Assembly: GCA_002077045.2 (NCBI GenBank)
Contig: KZ111148.1
Coordinates: forward strand, 704,088 to 768,087
Source: Rachicladosporium sp. CCFEE 5018
Taxonomy: Eukaryota; Ascomycota; Dothideomycetes; Cladosporiales; Cladosporiaceae
Length of the DNA: 64,000 bases
Reading direction: 5' to 3'
In this document: positions 20,777 through 31,112 of the stretch, piece by piece
How positions within the stretch are numbered: position 1 is the first letter of the stretch
How the letters are laid out: the number at the start of each line of letters is the position of its first letter
Notes under the pieces: model-generated
What the model was told of the DNA's origin: nothing
The model's input: the letters and a program-made list of their open reading frames with translations, nothing else
Database searches by the model: none
Translations under genes and position numbers: made by a program

Positions 20777-21892
20777 CTAGCTCTTGCCTCCAAACTTCCT
20801 ACCTAGCCACTCCAAGATTACTTCAGCAATCTCATCCGGCTTCTCGTACAACACCCAGTGCCCAGCGTCCACGACCTTGTCCTCACATCCGCCCTTGAGC
20901 AGCCCCTGCTTCCTCGCATCCTCCATCAGATCTGTTCTGCACACCCAATCGCCTGTCTGCCCAATGAACAGCATTGGCACATCGATCGTGATGCCCTCCT
21001 GATTCGGCTTGTCAATCAGCTCTTGCTCATCCTTCAGCATGGTGTTGTTCGCTAATGTATGATAGTAGTTGACAGGAGCATCAAACCCATCCCTCTTAAT
21101 CCGGTCAAGATACCTCTGCTGCAGCTCCTTATTCTGCGCATACGGCTTCAAGTCCACAGTATAGTCCTTATACCTCCCCTCCTTCGCGACATACTCCCTC
21201 ATCGTGCCCGGTGTGCAGAACATCTCCCTCATCCAGATATCTCTGCCCTTCTCCTCCGGCTTCGGACTCGGGAAGTTGCCGTTGTTGACTTCCCACATCC
21301 GCATGGGGTCCGCATTCATCAGCTTCGGCGCATCAGGGGCAGTGAAGAAGTTCCAGTACTCCCATTGCGGGTAGCCGAAGCGGGCGGCTGTGACTTCGTT
21401 GGCTTTGTTGAGGTCGAAGGGCGCGGCGGAGGGGATTTGATAGGCGAGGGACAAGATTATGAGACCTTGGCAGCGGTGCTTGTGGTAGAGGTAGGTCCTT
21501 TGGGCGGTCGCTGAACCCCAATCGTGACCGATTGGGATGACATTATTGCCTACACCTTCTTGGTCAAGGATCTGGAAGATTGAGTTCGCTTGCTGCTTGT
21601 AGTTATATTGCGACACTTTGCTGGGACCCGTCGGTTTCGAAGACCCGCCGAAACCTAGCAGGTCCACTAGAACAAAGGGGAAGCGTTGCTTGAGGAAGTG
21701 CGGGACCGCCCCAGTCCACATGAAAGCATCGTCTGGGTAGCCGTGGATGAAGACGAGCGTCGGAGTGTCCTTGCTTTGCTTGTCGCGGAAGTTGGGAGAG
21801 AGGTAGTAGCTATATGTGAGATCGTGCGGTTTCGTCTGGATGGTCTTGTGCTCTAGCGATTCCATCTCCTTGAGACCTGCAATTGGCGCCAT
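20777..21892 (-). CDS. Epoxide hydrolase-like alpha/beta hydrolase, copy A
   Basis: 371 residues, no introns in the coding part. Oxyanion motif HGYP at 50-53, nucleophile elbow GHDWG with D124, GFGGSSKP after strand 4, and the acid/His pair at D315 (GQTGDW) and H345 (DAGHWV). This is the epoxide hydrolase/haloalkane dehalogenase group; fungal members usually open epoxides on xenobiotics or metabolites. The start at 21892 is preferred; the longer frame from 21940 is not shared in length by copy B. Upstream, a GTAAGT at 21984 and a CAG acceptor just before the ATG (21895) would make a 90-nt 5'-UTR intron, while TATAAG at about 21992 would instead place transcription start inside it; both cannot be right. 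Protein differences between copies are almost nil. Confidence 0.88.
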   Translation of the reverse strand: MAPIAGLKEMESLEHKTIQTKPHDLTYSYYLSPNFRDKQSKDTPTLVFIHGYPDDAFMWTGAVPHFLKQRFPFVLVDLLGFGGSSKPTGPSKVSQYNYKQQANSIFQILDQEGVGNNVIPIGHDWGSATAQRTYLYHKHRCQGLIILSLAYQIPSAAPFDLNKANEVTAARFGYPQWEYWNFFTAPDAPKLMNADPMRMWEVNNGNFPSPKPEEKGRDIWMREMFCTPGTMREYVAKEGRYKDYTVDLKPYAQNKELQQRYLDRIKRDGFDAPVNYYHTLANNTMLKDEQELIDKPNQEGITIDVPMLFIGQTGDWVCRTDLMEDARKQGLLKGGCEDKVVDAGHWVLYEKPDEIAEVILEWLGRKFGGKS

Positions 21893-23178
21893 GGCTGACA
21901 GAAAGTTGGAGAGACGCAACAGTAAGAAATACTCGTTCAAATAGAGGCGGCTGAACCCACCTTGACACCCGCGAACTGACTTACCTCTACCTTATATGCT
22001 TCATAAAAGCCGATGGGAATGACAGCTTCCCCGCAGCATTGCTATGTGGTCCGCTAGTCCAGCAAGACAAATGCACGTTGAAGCGCTCGAGATCATCGCA
22101 AAGTCTGGATCGTATTTATTGCAGTTCCGAGAAGTGAGGTCACATCGCGGGCAGAGTTTGGCCAGAGAGAGTATGTCGAGCCCCAGCGAGCGATGCAAAA
22201 GGCAGTTGCATCCCCAGCGTAACCTGTAGATAAGCACGCTGTCAGCTACATCTATTTGGTGGCGACAAACATTGTCGTTAGACGACATAGATTTCAGATC
22301 TCGCGTCTTCTACGCACACACCCTGAGCGGCATTACTGTCACTTTCTGGGATACCCCATGGGTAGTCGCTGTAGTGAAATTTCTTACAGCACTTATCGGG
22401 CAGACTACGTGGCTGAACATTTGAAACTCCAGTCAGGCCTCTAGTGTAGTGTGACTCGGTGCTGCTGAGACCAGCTCGGTGACAGAACTCCATGGCGTTT
22501 GATTCGAAGATGGTTGTCTCGCAGGTCCTTGAGCTTGGATATCCAGACATACAGTACAGCACAACTCTGATGTACCCCGCGGTGTGTCGTGCATGGCTAG
22601 CGTGTGGGATGAGAAGCTCCCGATGCAACAGGCCGAAAAGAGTAGAGGTGCAGCTTGGTCTGATTTGCCCAACGCGCCGAAGTCATGTTTAGAAATCGCA
22701 GGGAGTGACTGTATTGTCGACAAAATGACTCTCCAGGCACCCTGGTCATTCCCGGACACAAGCGAGACTCGAGAATGCGGCGAAGTGAGGGTTCCAATGG
22801 ACAGTGCGGGTTGAGAAAGGATTCGAAATGAAATCGAAGTAATGCCGAGCACGTGCCCGAGCTGGTTCGAGACTTTCCGCGCTCAATTCGAAGCACTTCC
22901 CGACTCATTCATACACCTTGCAGTGGTCCGGAGCTCGAGCTCTTGTCGCATTTCCGCGAGATCTCCCTCATGCCGTTCTGTGCGCCCCGTTCTTGTGCTT
23001 GCGTTCCACCAGATTGATCACGCGTGGACTTTCGATCGCTACCGAGATACATCACATGCTCCATCACATCATAAAGTTAGAAGCCGACGTGTGGAGTCTG
23101 AAAAGCCGCGACCTCGAGCCTCATGGGCGACGCTTGGCGGAGAACATCATTCTAAAGGACAGGGTATCCGCTTGAGGG
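21893..23178. other. Divergent intergenic region between epoxide hydrolase and cyclin genes
   Basis: About 1.3 kb between divergently transcribed genes. Contains a TATAAG element (about 21992, minus sense) near the hydrolase start. Short frames on both strands lack domains. The central part (22010-22850) is closely similar in both copies. Confidence 0.5.
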
Positions 23179-24078
23179 ATGGAAGATGGGGCTCACGGTC
23201 GAGATGGCGGCCCCCAGGCCACGGTGGCTCATTCGCCGCCTCCAGCGCCGAATCCGAATGCCCGCCAGCCGAGCATCCCCAATAGCGACACAGCTTCTCA
23301 ATCATACTCCCCACTGCGGCTGACGGACTCGACTTGGAACATTCAAAGCACGTCTGCGTTGTCAGCCCTTCGCACTCTGTCACTGGCCCTCGAGAGCCTC
23401 AGCGAAGCAACAGGCGATGTTCCGCCCACCCCTCCTATCTCCAGGCCTACCACTCCAATGCGACGCGCCTCCTCACCCTTTCACACCATCACGAACCCTT
23501 TCGAAGCCTTCCCTATCGGCTCCCCAGAGGCGCACCCACACGAGGCAATCGCAACGCCAAAGATCGGCGCTGACGCCGAAGAGCACTACATCCAGCATAC
23601 TGCCATAGCGCGACGCTTCTTCAGTAAGACTGCACCAGGCTTCAGCATCGGAGAATACCTTGAGCGCATGCATAAGTGGTGTCCACATTCCCCGGGCGTC
23701 TACCTAGCGGCTGCACACTATATCACTCGTCTATGCGTGACTGAATTTCTGGTACCGGCTACTTCTCGGACAGTGCACCGGCTCGCTTTGGCAGCTATAC
23801 GCATCGCCGCCAAAGTTCTCGAGGACCACAAGTGGGCGCAAGAGAGAGTTGCCAAGGTCGGTGGCATCTCAAGACGGCAGCTGCTCGGTCTTGAGGTCGC
23901 GCTATGCTTTTTGCTGGACTTTGACCTTTGGGTCGATGAGTCCGAACTCGCAGCAAGTGTATTTGCACTACAACAAGCTGCCAGGCATGGAGGTGGGGTC
24001 AATGGAAGTCTGAGAGAGGGCTTCAGAATGGCCATACCTGCAAGGAAGCGGCCTGACTTCCTGGCTGTGGCTTCATGA
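23179..24078 (+). CDS. Pho80-like (PCL-type) cyclin, copy A
   Basis: 299 residues in one exon. Residues 1-110 are Pro/Ser/Thr-rich and probably disordered. From about 135 the sequence is a PHO80-family cyclin box: IGEYLERMHKWCPHSPGVYL, the ITRLCVTEFLVPATSRTVHR helix, AALRIAAKVLED-like AAIRIAAKVLED, RVAKVGGISRRQLLGLE and FCFLLDFDL-like ALCFLLDFDLWV. Such cyclins activate a Pho85-type kinase in phosphate signalling, polarity or glycogen control. Which role applies here cannot be read from the sequence. Length and domain position are normal. The Met at 23179 is the first in frame before the conserved part. Confidence 0.88.
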   Translation: MEDGAHGRDGGPQATVAHSPPPAPNPNARQPSIPNSDTASQSYSPLRLTDSTWNIQSTSALSALRTLSLALESLSEATGDVPPTPPISRPTTPMRRASSPFHTITNPFEAFPIGSPEAHPHEAIATPKIGADAEEHYIQHTAIARRFFSKTAPGFSIGEYLERMHKWCPHSPGVYLAAAHYITRLCVTEFLVPATSRTVHRLALAAIRIAAKVLEDHKWAQERVAKVGGISRRQLLGLEVALCFLLDFDLWVDESELAASVFALQQAARHGGGVNGSLREGFRMAIPARKRPDFLAVAS

Positions 24079-25041
24079 GGCCTGCAACTTTCGATGCAGC
24101 CTTTAAGACCCAGTAGGGAAAAGCGATGAAGCGTTTGGCATTGGCGTTCGAGTTGATACCCCATGTTTGGCGCAATCAATCGGTATGTAGAGGGCACCGA
24201 AAAATCTTTACTCACTCGAGTACATAGTAGCGAAATGCGGATGCTGTCACTTGGAATCACCGCGATGACGATACTCGCACGATAAGGTTGTTGTAGATCT
24301 TATGGTCGTTGTTCTGGCAAGTGCGGAAAAGCTTGGCATCGACCTCACTCCTTGAAGACCCAGCGATAGCAACGATCTCGTACTGTAGCGTCGCAAATCT
24401 GAGATCTCTCGGCGACTCGTGTGCGACAAGCTCTCGAACATTTCAGCCCTCTACAATTACCCGCTATACAGGCAAAAGTCTCCGCCAAGCACGAAACTGA
24501 CACATGCCCATCCTGTACCCCAGCTTTCGTATCCCAAACATGGAGATCGTATGGTGCCGAGACAATGCTCCGCAGAGTGCCAAGGCTCGTTAACCTGCAG
24601 CATGAGCTGGTGTAGCATGTCGACATTACGGCGAGCGTGGTGGCGGGACGTGCACCCGGATCTCACGGTGAGGAGTTGGAGGAGGTATATGGGGTCATGG
24701 TCGCGCCATTCCCACCAAGGGCCTCCTTTAGAGCTGGCTTCGTGACTCCGGGATCGGGTCTCTGGTTACGACCGTAGTGGACTCATTAGACGGTACAACG
24801 GCCATTCTTGCTTCTCCTAACGTCTGAGCCATCTCTTGTGGATTGATCAATCGCGCACGAGACAGCGGGACAGACTCGACTTCGCCTAGAGAGACCGACA
24901 CCCTTGCGTGTTACAATCAAGTCGTCGACGGAATCATTTCTCTCTGGGGCCGCAGCACAGCGAATACGCCGCCGTAGCTAGACTTGTAGAAGTACCCTGT
25001 ATCGATCGCACATCCGGAGACTCTGGGTTCTGATCGCAATC
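24079..25041. other. Intergenic upstream of MFS transporter; high divergence between copies
   Basis: No supported gene. Between about 24180 and 24760 the two copies differ by many substitutions and indels, far more than the flanking genes. The right part holds the transporter promoter; no TATA box is obvious. Confidence 0.5.
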
Positions 25042-26967
25042 ATGGGTCAAGGAGGCGACTCACACAATGCTGGCGCCGGTGACCCCATCTTGACCCTCGC
25101 TGTCGAGCAGGACACGGTACCGTAGGCGTCTCCACGAACTATCTGGTATATCCCCTGAGACTGACCAAACGCAGATGGTACAAGAAGCGCAATCTCCGCT
25201 ACCTCTACCTCATGCTAGTTCCGACATGCATGGGCATTGAGATCACGTCTGGCTGGGACTCGGGCATGATCAACGCAGTCCAGATTGTGCCGGCCTGGAA
25301 GACGTACTTCGGCCATCCGGCGGGCGCTTTGCAGGGCATCTTGGCAGCAATGTACTCTCTCGGCGCTATATGCAGTTTGCCTATCGTTCCCATTGTCAAC
25401 GATAAGCTAGGAAGACGATGGGCGATCTTCATCGGCAGCTGGAGTAAGTGCCGCATGAGTACTAAGCTTAACCTCTTGCAGAGCGCTGATTTCTGGCAGT
25501 CATGATCTTCGGTGCCATCCTTCAAGGCGCTTCGAACGGTGTCGGCATGTACCTCGCTGCCCGGTGGTTCCTCGGTTTCGGAATTCCTATGTGTATCGTT
25601 GCCGCTTCCTCCCTACTCGGAGAGCTGGGATATCCTAAAGAGCGTCCGCTCTTGACCTCATTGTTCAACGCTTCTTACTTTGTTGGAGCCATTCTGGCAG
25701 CTGGCATCACGTTCGGTACACAAAAGATCAGTGGAGACTGGAGCTGGCGCATTCCGTCTCTGCTGCAGATGGCCCCTTCCTTATTTCAGGTCTCGCTCAT
25801 TTTGTAAGCTGAACCTTTGCACGGCTATAATAATGATGACGGCTCACTGACCCTTTCGCAGCCTCATCCCCGAGTCGCCCCGGTTCCTCATCAGCAAAGA
25901 CCGCCACGAGGAGGCTCGAGCAATCCTGATCAAGTACCATGCCGAAGGCGATGCTAGCTCTCCACTCGTCAACGCCGAAATTGCGCAGATCGAGACGACA
26001 ATTAAGCTTGAGCTTGAGGCTTCCAAGCGGTCCTGGCTGGATATGTTGCGCACCCCGGGTATGCGGAAGCGTGTGCTGATTGCCGGACTACTTGGGCTCT
26101 TCACGCAATGGTCTGGCAACACTCTCATCTCGTACTATCTTGACAAGATCTTGACGACCATCGGTATCACGGACTCCTCGGTCAAGGGCAAAATCAACAT
26201 TGGGCGTACGTTTCGCATGATATACACACATGTCCTCTCCCAATATGACTGACACGATTCTAGGATCATGCTGGGACCTTGTTAATGGTGTTACTCTCGC
26301 GCTGGTTGTCAAGCGCTTCCGCCGCCGGACTATGTACCTGGTGTGCACATGCTCACTTCTGGTCGTATACGTCGGATGGACGATCACTCAACAACAGTTC
26401 CTGGTCACCCAGAAAGCTGCCCTTGGCAATCTGGTGCTATTCTGGATCTTCCTCTACTCGCCTTGCTACAATACTGGCTACAATGCCCTGACGTATACCT
26501 TCCTGGTCGAGCTTTTCCCGTTCGCACAGCGTGCACGTGGTATTGCTATCTTCCAGTTCTTCGGACGAGGTGCCGGCTTTTTCAACACCTTCGTCAACCC
26601 AATCGAACTTGACAGTGAGTGTGCCCCATCGACAGGAACTCGAGACATTCATTTGCTGACTATGGATAGACATTGGCTGGAAGTATCTCATCACCTACTG
26701 CTGCTGGATCGCTTTCGAGATCTGCGTCGTCTACTTTCTCTTTCCCGAGGTAAGATCTCCTTTCGGTACTTGCGCGCACTTTACTGACAACATCTACAGA
26801 CGAGTGGCCGCACACTAGAGGAATTGGCGTTCTTGTTTGAGGACCATGCTTTAGCCGACAAGGCTACCGCCGCCACCGACAAGCAGTTGCACGGCGGGTC
26901 CATCACCATGAATGAGATTGCGGATAAGAATGAAGCGGTGCAAGTCGAGAATAAGCAGGTAGCATGA
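25042..26967 (+). CDS. MFS sugar transporter (lactose permease/hexose-transporter type), copy A
   Basis: Seven exons: 25042-25121, 25175-25443, 25500-25803, 25862-26205, 26264-26614, 26670-26749, 26800-26967; introns 50-58 nt; 531 residues, all junctions in phase. Sugar-porter hallmarks: GWDSGMINA in helix 1, NDKLGRRWAIFIG after helix 2, PESPRFLI before the central loop, VELFPFAQRARG after helix 10 and PETSGRTLEELAFLF after helix 12. Length and spacing fit 12 membrane helices. Likely a plasma-membrane sugar/H+ symporter; close relatives include lactose permeases and other hexose or disaccharide carriers, so the substrate is open. GALT lies 13 kb away; no other link is visible. Confidence 0.9.
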
Positions 26968-27145
26968 GCGTAGGGCCGGGTACATGATGACCTGGACCGA
27001 GCAAACTCGTGTCTACTATCAGTACATGACCGTCACTGCACGTGTCCATGTGACCCGGGAAAGCGCAAGGTGGCAGCGAATGTGTATTATCGAGTCCAAA
27101 AGGGCGAAAATCAAACACGCTCATCGAGAGGAGCAATAAGAATGG

Positions 27146-27233
27146 CGACCAACATGGGACTCGAACCCACAACCTTCCGCTAGCCAATCATGAGACGTAG
27201 GAGGCGGACGCTCTACCATTGAGCCAATCGGCC
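27146..27233 (-). tRNA. tRNA-Arg(CCT) with 16-nt intron, copy A
   Basis: Read on the minus strand, the sequence folds as a tRNA: acceptor GGCCGAT pairing with GTTGGTC (wobbles at 2-71, 5-68, 7-66), D-arm GCTC/GAGC, anticodon stem TCCGC/GCGGA, T-arm with TTCGAGT loop, discriminator G. A and B box promoter elements are present. The loop is CTCCTA + intron + A, giving anticodon CCT (reads AGG, Arg). The intron (27182-27197) sits at the canonical position after nucleotide 37. The 8-mer GATTGGCT occurs both in the acceptor/D region and in the intron. Confidence 0.93.
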
Positions 27234-27732
27234 AATGAGGAAAAGAACTAACTTTCAAACAATAATATAGCGCTTGCTCAAAAGTCGCGAAAGCTGCAGA
27301 CTAGGGAACTCGAGATCCTGTCGATAACCGACGTCACTGTTGAACCCTAATAACATTCTTGCTTCCTTTCCACGCCTGTACTACTCCGTACGACCATACC
27401 TTGCATACCCCACTCCGCGGCGATCAACAATGGCCCCTGCAAGTCCGACTACGACCTGCAAGCGTATAAGCATCTTAGAGCGCAAAGCTCTCTTGCCATC
27501 ACGATGCAACTTTCAACAGGCATCACGCGTCCCTATCGAGACCTTCGGTGCTCGGTCGAGCACCCGAATTACGTCGGCAAGCATACAGCGCGTGTCATGA
27601 ACAGCGCAAGTATATGCCGATGTGTCAGGGAAAGATGAGTAGGTAACGGTATCGGTCTCTCTAGTCAATATCCTCTACATCCGCTGCGAGAGTCTCATGC
27701 AGAAGCGGCATCATGCCCTCAGCGTCAGAATC
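27234..27732. other. Intergenic, no supported gene
   Basis: The first ~70 bp next to the tRNA differ strongly between copies; the rest is similar. An 86-residue plus-strand frame at 27340-27600 is not kept in copy B, so I do not call it. Confidence 0.5.
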
Positions 27733-27947
27733 AGAGCCTTCGAAGAAGCACATTCATCTTTGACTTTTTCGAAACGCCTTCCACGGGCAACCGTGAGCGC
27801 TCGGGCCAATAGATGGTGCCAGGCGAAAAGTCGCCATCGAAAGATAGCATAGAACAATACACTGATCTCGCTGAGCTTGCCGAGAAGCACAGAACCACAT
27901 GCATCTTCTTTACCGACAGATACGTGGGACATGACATGTGTGCGGAG
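27733..27947 (+). pseudogene. Relic of a luciferase-like flavin monooxygenase N-terminus, copy A
   Basis: Pieces in adjacent frames spell the N-terminus of the bacterial-luciferase-like FMN monooxygenases (NtaA/SnaA/DszA group): KKHIHL, then after a one-base frame shift DFFETPSTGN, a TAG at 27810 where the family usually has Trp (GQW), then MVPGEKSP, YTDLAELAEKHRT, IFFTDRYVGHDM. The downstream ~350 residues expected of the family are absent; the next gene relic begins within 70 bp. Enzymes of this group oxidise small organic compounds with FMNH2 from a partner reductase. Both copies carry the TAG, so decay began before they separated. Confidence 0.6.
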
Positions 27948-28011
27948 GTAAGACGATGGTTGATCGGGTCGAGAGCAAAGCAAACTGACGCTCGGGGAGT
28001 CTATTAGTTCA

Positions 28012-29095
28012 CTACATCTGCACCACTAACTTCCGGCCTCCCATATCGCCAGCTCTCAGCACCGAGAGGCCCTGCTCGATGCTTGCAAGTCCACCTTCGA
28101 ACACTTCGATATCTGGCAGTACGACAATCCCTTCGCCGCTTAGTCGATTGAGTTCCTCCGCATATGTCCGGTTGTCCGTTCCTATGACGAATTTTTTCAT
28201 CTCGACAGCAGCGACTGCGACATTACTTGGCACATCCTACCCGTCCTTCAGGAGAGCCAAGGCTGCCAGTGTGCTCGGCCTGGAACTGGACAGCGCTTGC
28301 AGACAATAGCCCGCGGTTGCGTTACCAACGATGTCGATAGCTAAGTCCAGACTGTCACCAGTGATAGCGCGGATCGCAGCGACTATGTCCTCTTGCGACT
28401 TGTGGTCTCGAACGATGACATGAGCAGCACCCGGTCGCTTGGCCAGGCTCCGAGTCTTCGCGGACGTGACGGTGACGACCTGGATACCAGACAATTTGGC
28501 TAAGTGAATGGCGAATTGGCCCGTGATTGTTGAGCCGCCCCAAATCAGGATATGTCGACTTTGTTCGCTGTCGGGGGTGACACTGAGCCTCGATCGAATC
28601 GCTGAGGCCGGGATAGTGACAGCGAGTCACTTCCGTAGCGTCATGGCGGCCGTCGAAGCAGCAAGACCCCGACAGGCACCGGACTCGAATGAGAGTGATT
28701 CAGGGAAGGGAAGCACAGTATGCTGTGGCACAATGCAAACTTCTTGGAAGGTCCCGGCTCTTCGATCACGATAGTACGTACCTGACTTGTATCAGCACAA
28801 GATCGTACTGTTCCAACGATCGATCACGTTCACTCGTCCACACACGACCGCCTATGGTAAGATGGTGCACGTCAGACCTAATAGCCTCCACGACGCCTGT
28901 TGTCTCGCACCCTCCGATCCCTGGGAATTTGCCATGCAGAAGTTGCAGTCGACAGACTTCTAGTCGATAGGATTCAGCCCCACTGCTTTGAGCCGGATCA
29001 TGACCTCGTCCGGATCGTCGATGCGAGGGTTTGGGATGGCATTGGTGATGCCATAGGTGTGCTCAGTTACGACACATAAGGCCCGGATTGACCAA
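28012..29095 (-). pseudogene. Relic of a zinc-type medium-chain oxidoreductase (enoyl-reductase-like), copy A
   Basis: On the minus strand the pieces follow the quinone-oxidoreductase/enoyl-reductase order: ALCVVTEHTYGITNAIP, VMIRLKAVGLNPID (then TAG at 28962-28960 in place of Trp), ATGVVEAI-like and VWTS, GTFQEVCVVPQHTV-type segment, HILIWGGSTITGQFAIHLAK (NADP-binding GGST), VVTVTSAKTRSLAKR, AIDIVGNATAGYC, and a C-terminal VLRAGDMGGRKLVVQM. Damage: a TGA at about 28629 shared with copy B, a private TAG at 28239-28237 (CAG in B), a private TAG at 28962-28960 (TGG in B), and a one-base deletion near 28935. The gene is dead in this copy. Members reduce enoyl or quinone substrates, often in polyketide clusters. 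Confidence 0.75.
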
Positions 29096-30161
29096 GGTGT
29101 ATCTCGGATTGGGGATGTTGGTGCGCTCTTCGACGATCCAAATCGTGGTCTCCGAGGATAAATATGGCAAGTCGTCTTTGAGTGAAAGATTCGAAGAAGC
29201 GTATGCGTCCGTGGCCTCTCCAATATGAACGTGTGACGGATCATCCTTGCCAAAGCAGGAGAATAGTTTTCGAAGCATAGCAGACAGAGCTTTTCAAATA
29301 TCTCTGTCTTATCGAGATGCCCTGTCAAACCTATCGCAATCCATGTACCGTAGCAGGAAGTCACGAGCTACGGGAAATCGAGGTAGCGGAACCTCATACC
29401 GGCCAATCTGTAGCGGTCAACAGACCACTTTGCGAGCGATTGATATGGTGGTTGAATCGACAACCTCCGATATTGACGCGCAGCATAGTGAAACCAGATC
29501 GGGCGCTTCCATCATCAGCTTTCCCTTCTTCCGTTCAAGTGGACACTGTGCATTAGTAAGTCGTTTCAAGGTGTGCGATGGCGACATCGAGCTTCTCCGC
29601 CCTCTTGCATGAACTCCGTATCTATTTCTCAAGGCGGCATGCTACTATCTAGCGCATATCCAAGAGACACACGAGCGGTGACGTTGGCGAACACCATGAG
29701 AGCATCATCAATGGCCGTATATAAGGCACTACTTAGCCTCAAATTTCTCTGGAGACTTTAGATCCCTATGCTACGTCAAAATGTGCAGCGACCTGGCTGC
29801 TCCGGGGACCTAGGAGCTGCGATGCTATCTGCAGCACGGCTACCACATCGAGGGAAGCATTCAAGTGAGACCTAGAGCTAGACACGATCATGCCTCAGCG
29901 TGGCCCTCAATCATTATTTAAGGACCGGGTAATATGTCGCTTCCTCGCTACAGAAAGGCTGATGCATGCATGCTCTACATGACATCGGTCTAGAGTGCTG
30001 TAAGGGCTGCTAGACTCATCATGTCGATACTTATGTGTCCTCCATTCAGCATCACCGGACAAGGTCATGAACCGGGCGTTCAGATGCGGGGTCTCTGGAG
30101 CTCTCTTGCGATCTGTGGATCGGGTTGAGAAGGGTCAGTACTGCATCACAACGACTCAGCC
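29096..30161. other. Decayed region with coding-like fragments, no intact gene
   Basis: On the minus strand a fragment at about 29600-29715 reads like real protein (DALMVFANVTARVSLGYAL, then a TGA, then EIDTEFMQ), and other short frames at 29060-29280 persist in both copies. I cannot assign a family. The last ~100 bp before 30162 form the leader of the next gene. Confidence 0.4.
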
Positions 30162-31012
30162 ATGTCCGAGGAAAACAAGTTAAGCGTACTCGTCGTTGGT
30201 GGCGGTGGCGTTGGCACCATCGTTGCTGTGAATTTGGAAGCGGGTGGACACGCCAAAGTTACCCTTGTACTTCGATCGAATTTCTCCAAGGTCTCTCGAG
30301 ATGGCTTCTCCATCCGATCCGTCGACCACGGTAACCTTAATGGATGGCGACCTCATGAAGGTAGCACATGAGAGTATAGTGACAACCTTGACTCGAAGCT
30401 GACACATCAGCTAGTGGTGGATCAAGTGCCTGCGATTGGCCTCGGAAAGCCAGGTTTTGACACCGTGGTGTGCTGCACGAAGAACATTCCAGACTCAACA
30501 CCCAGTATCGAAGAGCTCATCCGGCCAGCGGTGACTCCTGGTTACACGACGGTCGTCTTGATCCAGAATGGGCTCAACATCGAACTTCCACTTGTGGCGC
30601 AATTCCGGCAGAACGTGATACTCTCTGGAGTGTCCTTTATGGGTTCTCACGAGCCCGAGCCCGGAGTTATCGAGCATGACTTCGAAGACAAGCTGGTCGT
30701 GGGAGCATTTCGAAACCCTGGCACCAGCGCAGCACTCTCCAATGCACGTGCTCGGGATTTCGTAGGACATTACTCTGCCGGAGGCAAGACAGTGTGCGAA
30801 TACACAGCCGACGCCAATCGCTCGAGATGGGAGAAGCTGGTGTACAACGCCACCATGAATCCCATCTGCGCCATTCTGCGTACTGACACAGCCACCCTTC
30901 GTCTCTCGGACAGCATAGAGAACTTAGTCCGGCCTGCGATGGAAGAGATCAGAGCTGCCGCTTCAGCCAATGGCTACAATTTGGATGCCTCCATCGCACA
31001 GAGAATGATCGA
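30162..31012 (+). CDS. Ketopantoate-reductase-like protein (ApbA/PanE family), copy A, cut by gap
   Basis: Exon 1 30162-30360, a 54 nt intron (GTAGCA donor, GCTGAC branch, CTAG acceptor), exon 2 from 30415 into the gap. Splicing is required: unspliced, the frame stops at once. Residues 7-25 carry a Rossmann NADP-binding start (VLVVGGGGVGT). VVCCTKNIPD, VVLIQNGLNIE, the SGVSFMGSHEPEPG loop and KLVYNATMNPICAI (with the K and N expected in the active site) are typical of 2-dehydropantoate 2-reductases. Fungi often hold several paralogues of unclear substrate, so a role in pantothenate synthesis is not assured. The gap removes the rest of the C-terminal domain. Confidence 0.85.
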
Positions 31013-31112
31013 NNNNNNNNNNNNNNNNNNNNNNNNNNNNNNNNNNNNNNNNNNNNNNNNNNNNNNNNNNNNNNNNNNNNNNNNNNNNNNNNNNNNNNNN
31101 NNNNNNNNNNNN
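31013..31112. other. Assembly gap (100 N) joining the two copies
   Basis: Exactly 100 N. The left side ends inside exon 2 of the ketopantoate-reductase-like gene of copy A. The right side starts in the intergenic sequence at the left end of copy B. No sequence in the window spans the junction, so the adjacency of the two copies rests on scaffolding alone. Confidence 0.99.

Larger units (their letters stand above)
197..31012. repeat. Copy A of a ~33 kb duplicated locus
   Basis: The whole segment recurs at 31113-63823 in the same order and orientation. The offset is about +30,916 at the left end, drifts to +30,878 near 15 kb, jumps to about +32,768 after the N gap, and is +32,811 at the right end. 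The jump reflects 1,990 bases lost in the gap at 15676-15775. Differences are mostly substitutions, synonymous inside conserved genes, plus small indels between genes. Copy A ends abruptly inside a ketopantoate-reductase-like gene at the second gap. Bases 1-196 lie left of the matched part and have no partner in the window. Confidence 0.97.

Noticed and set aside
27340..27600. 86-residue plus-strand frame right of the tRNA
   Set aside because: Not open at the same place in copy B and without features.
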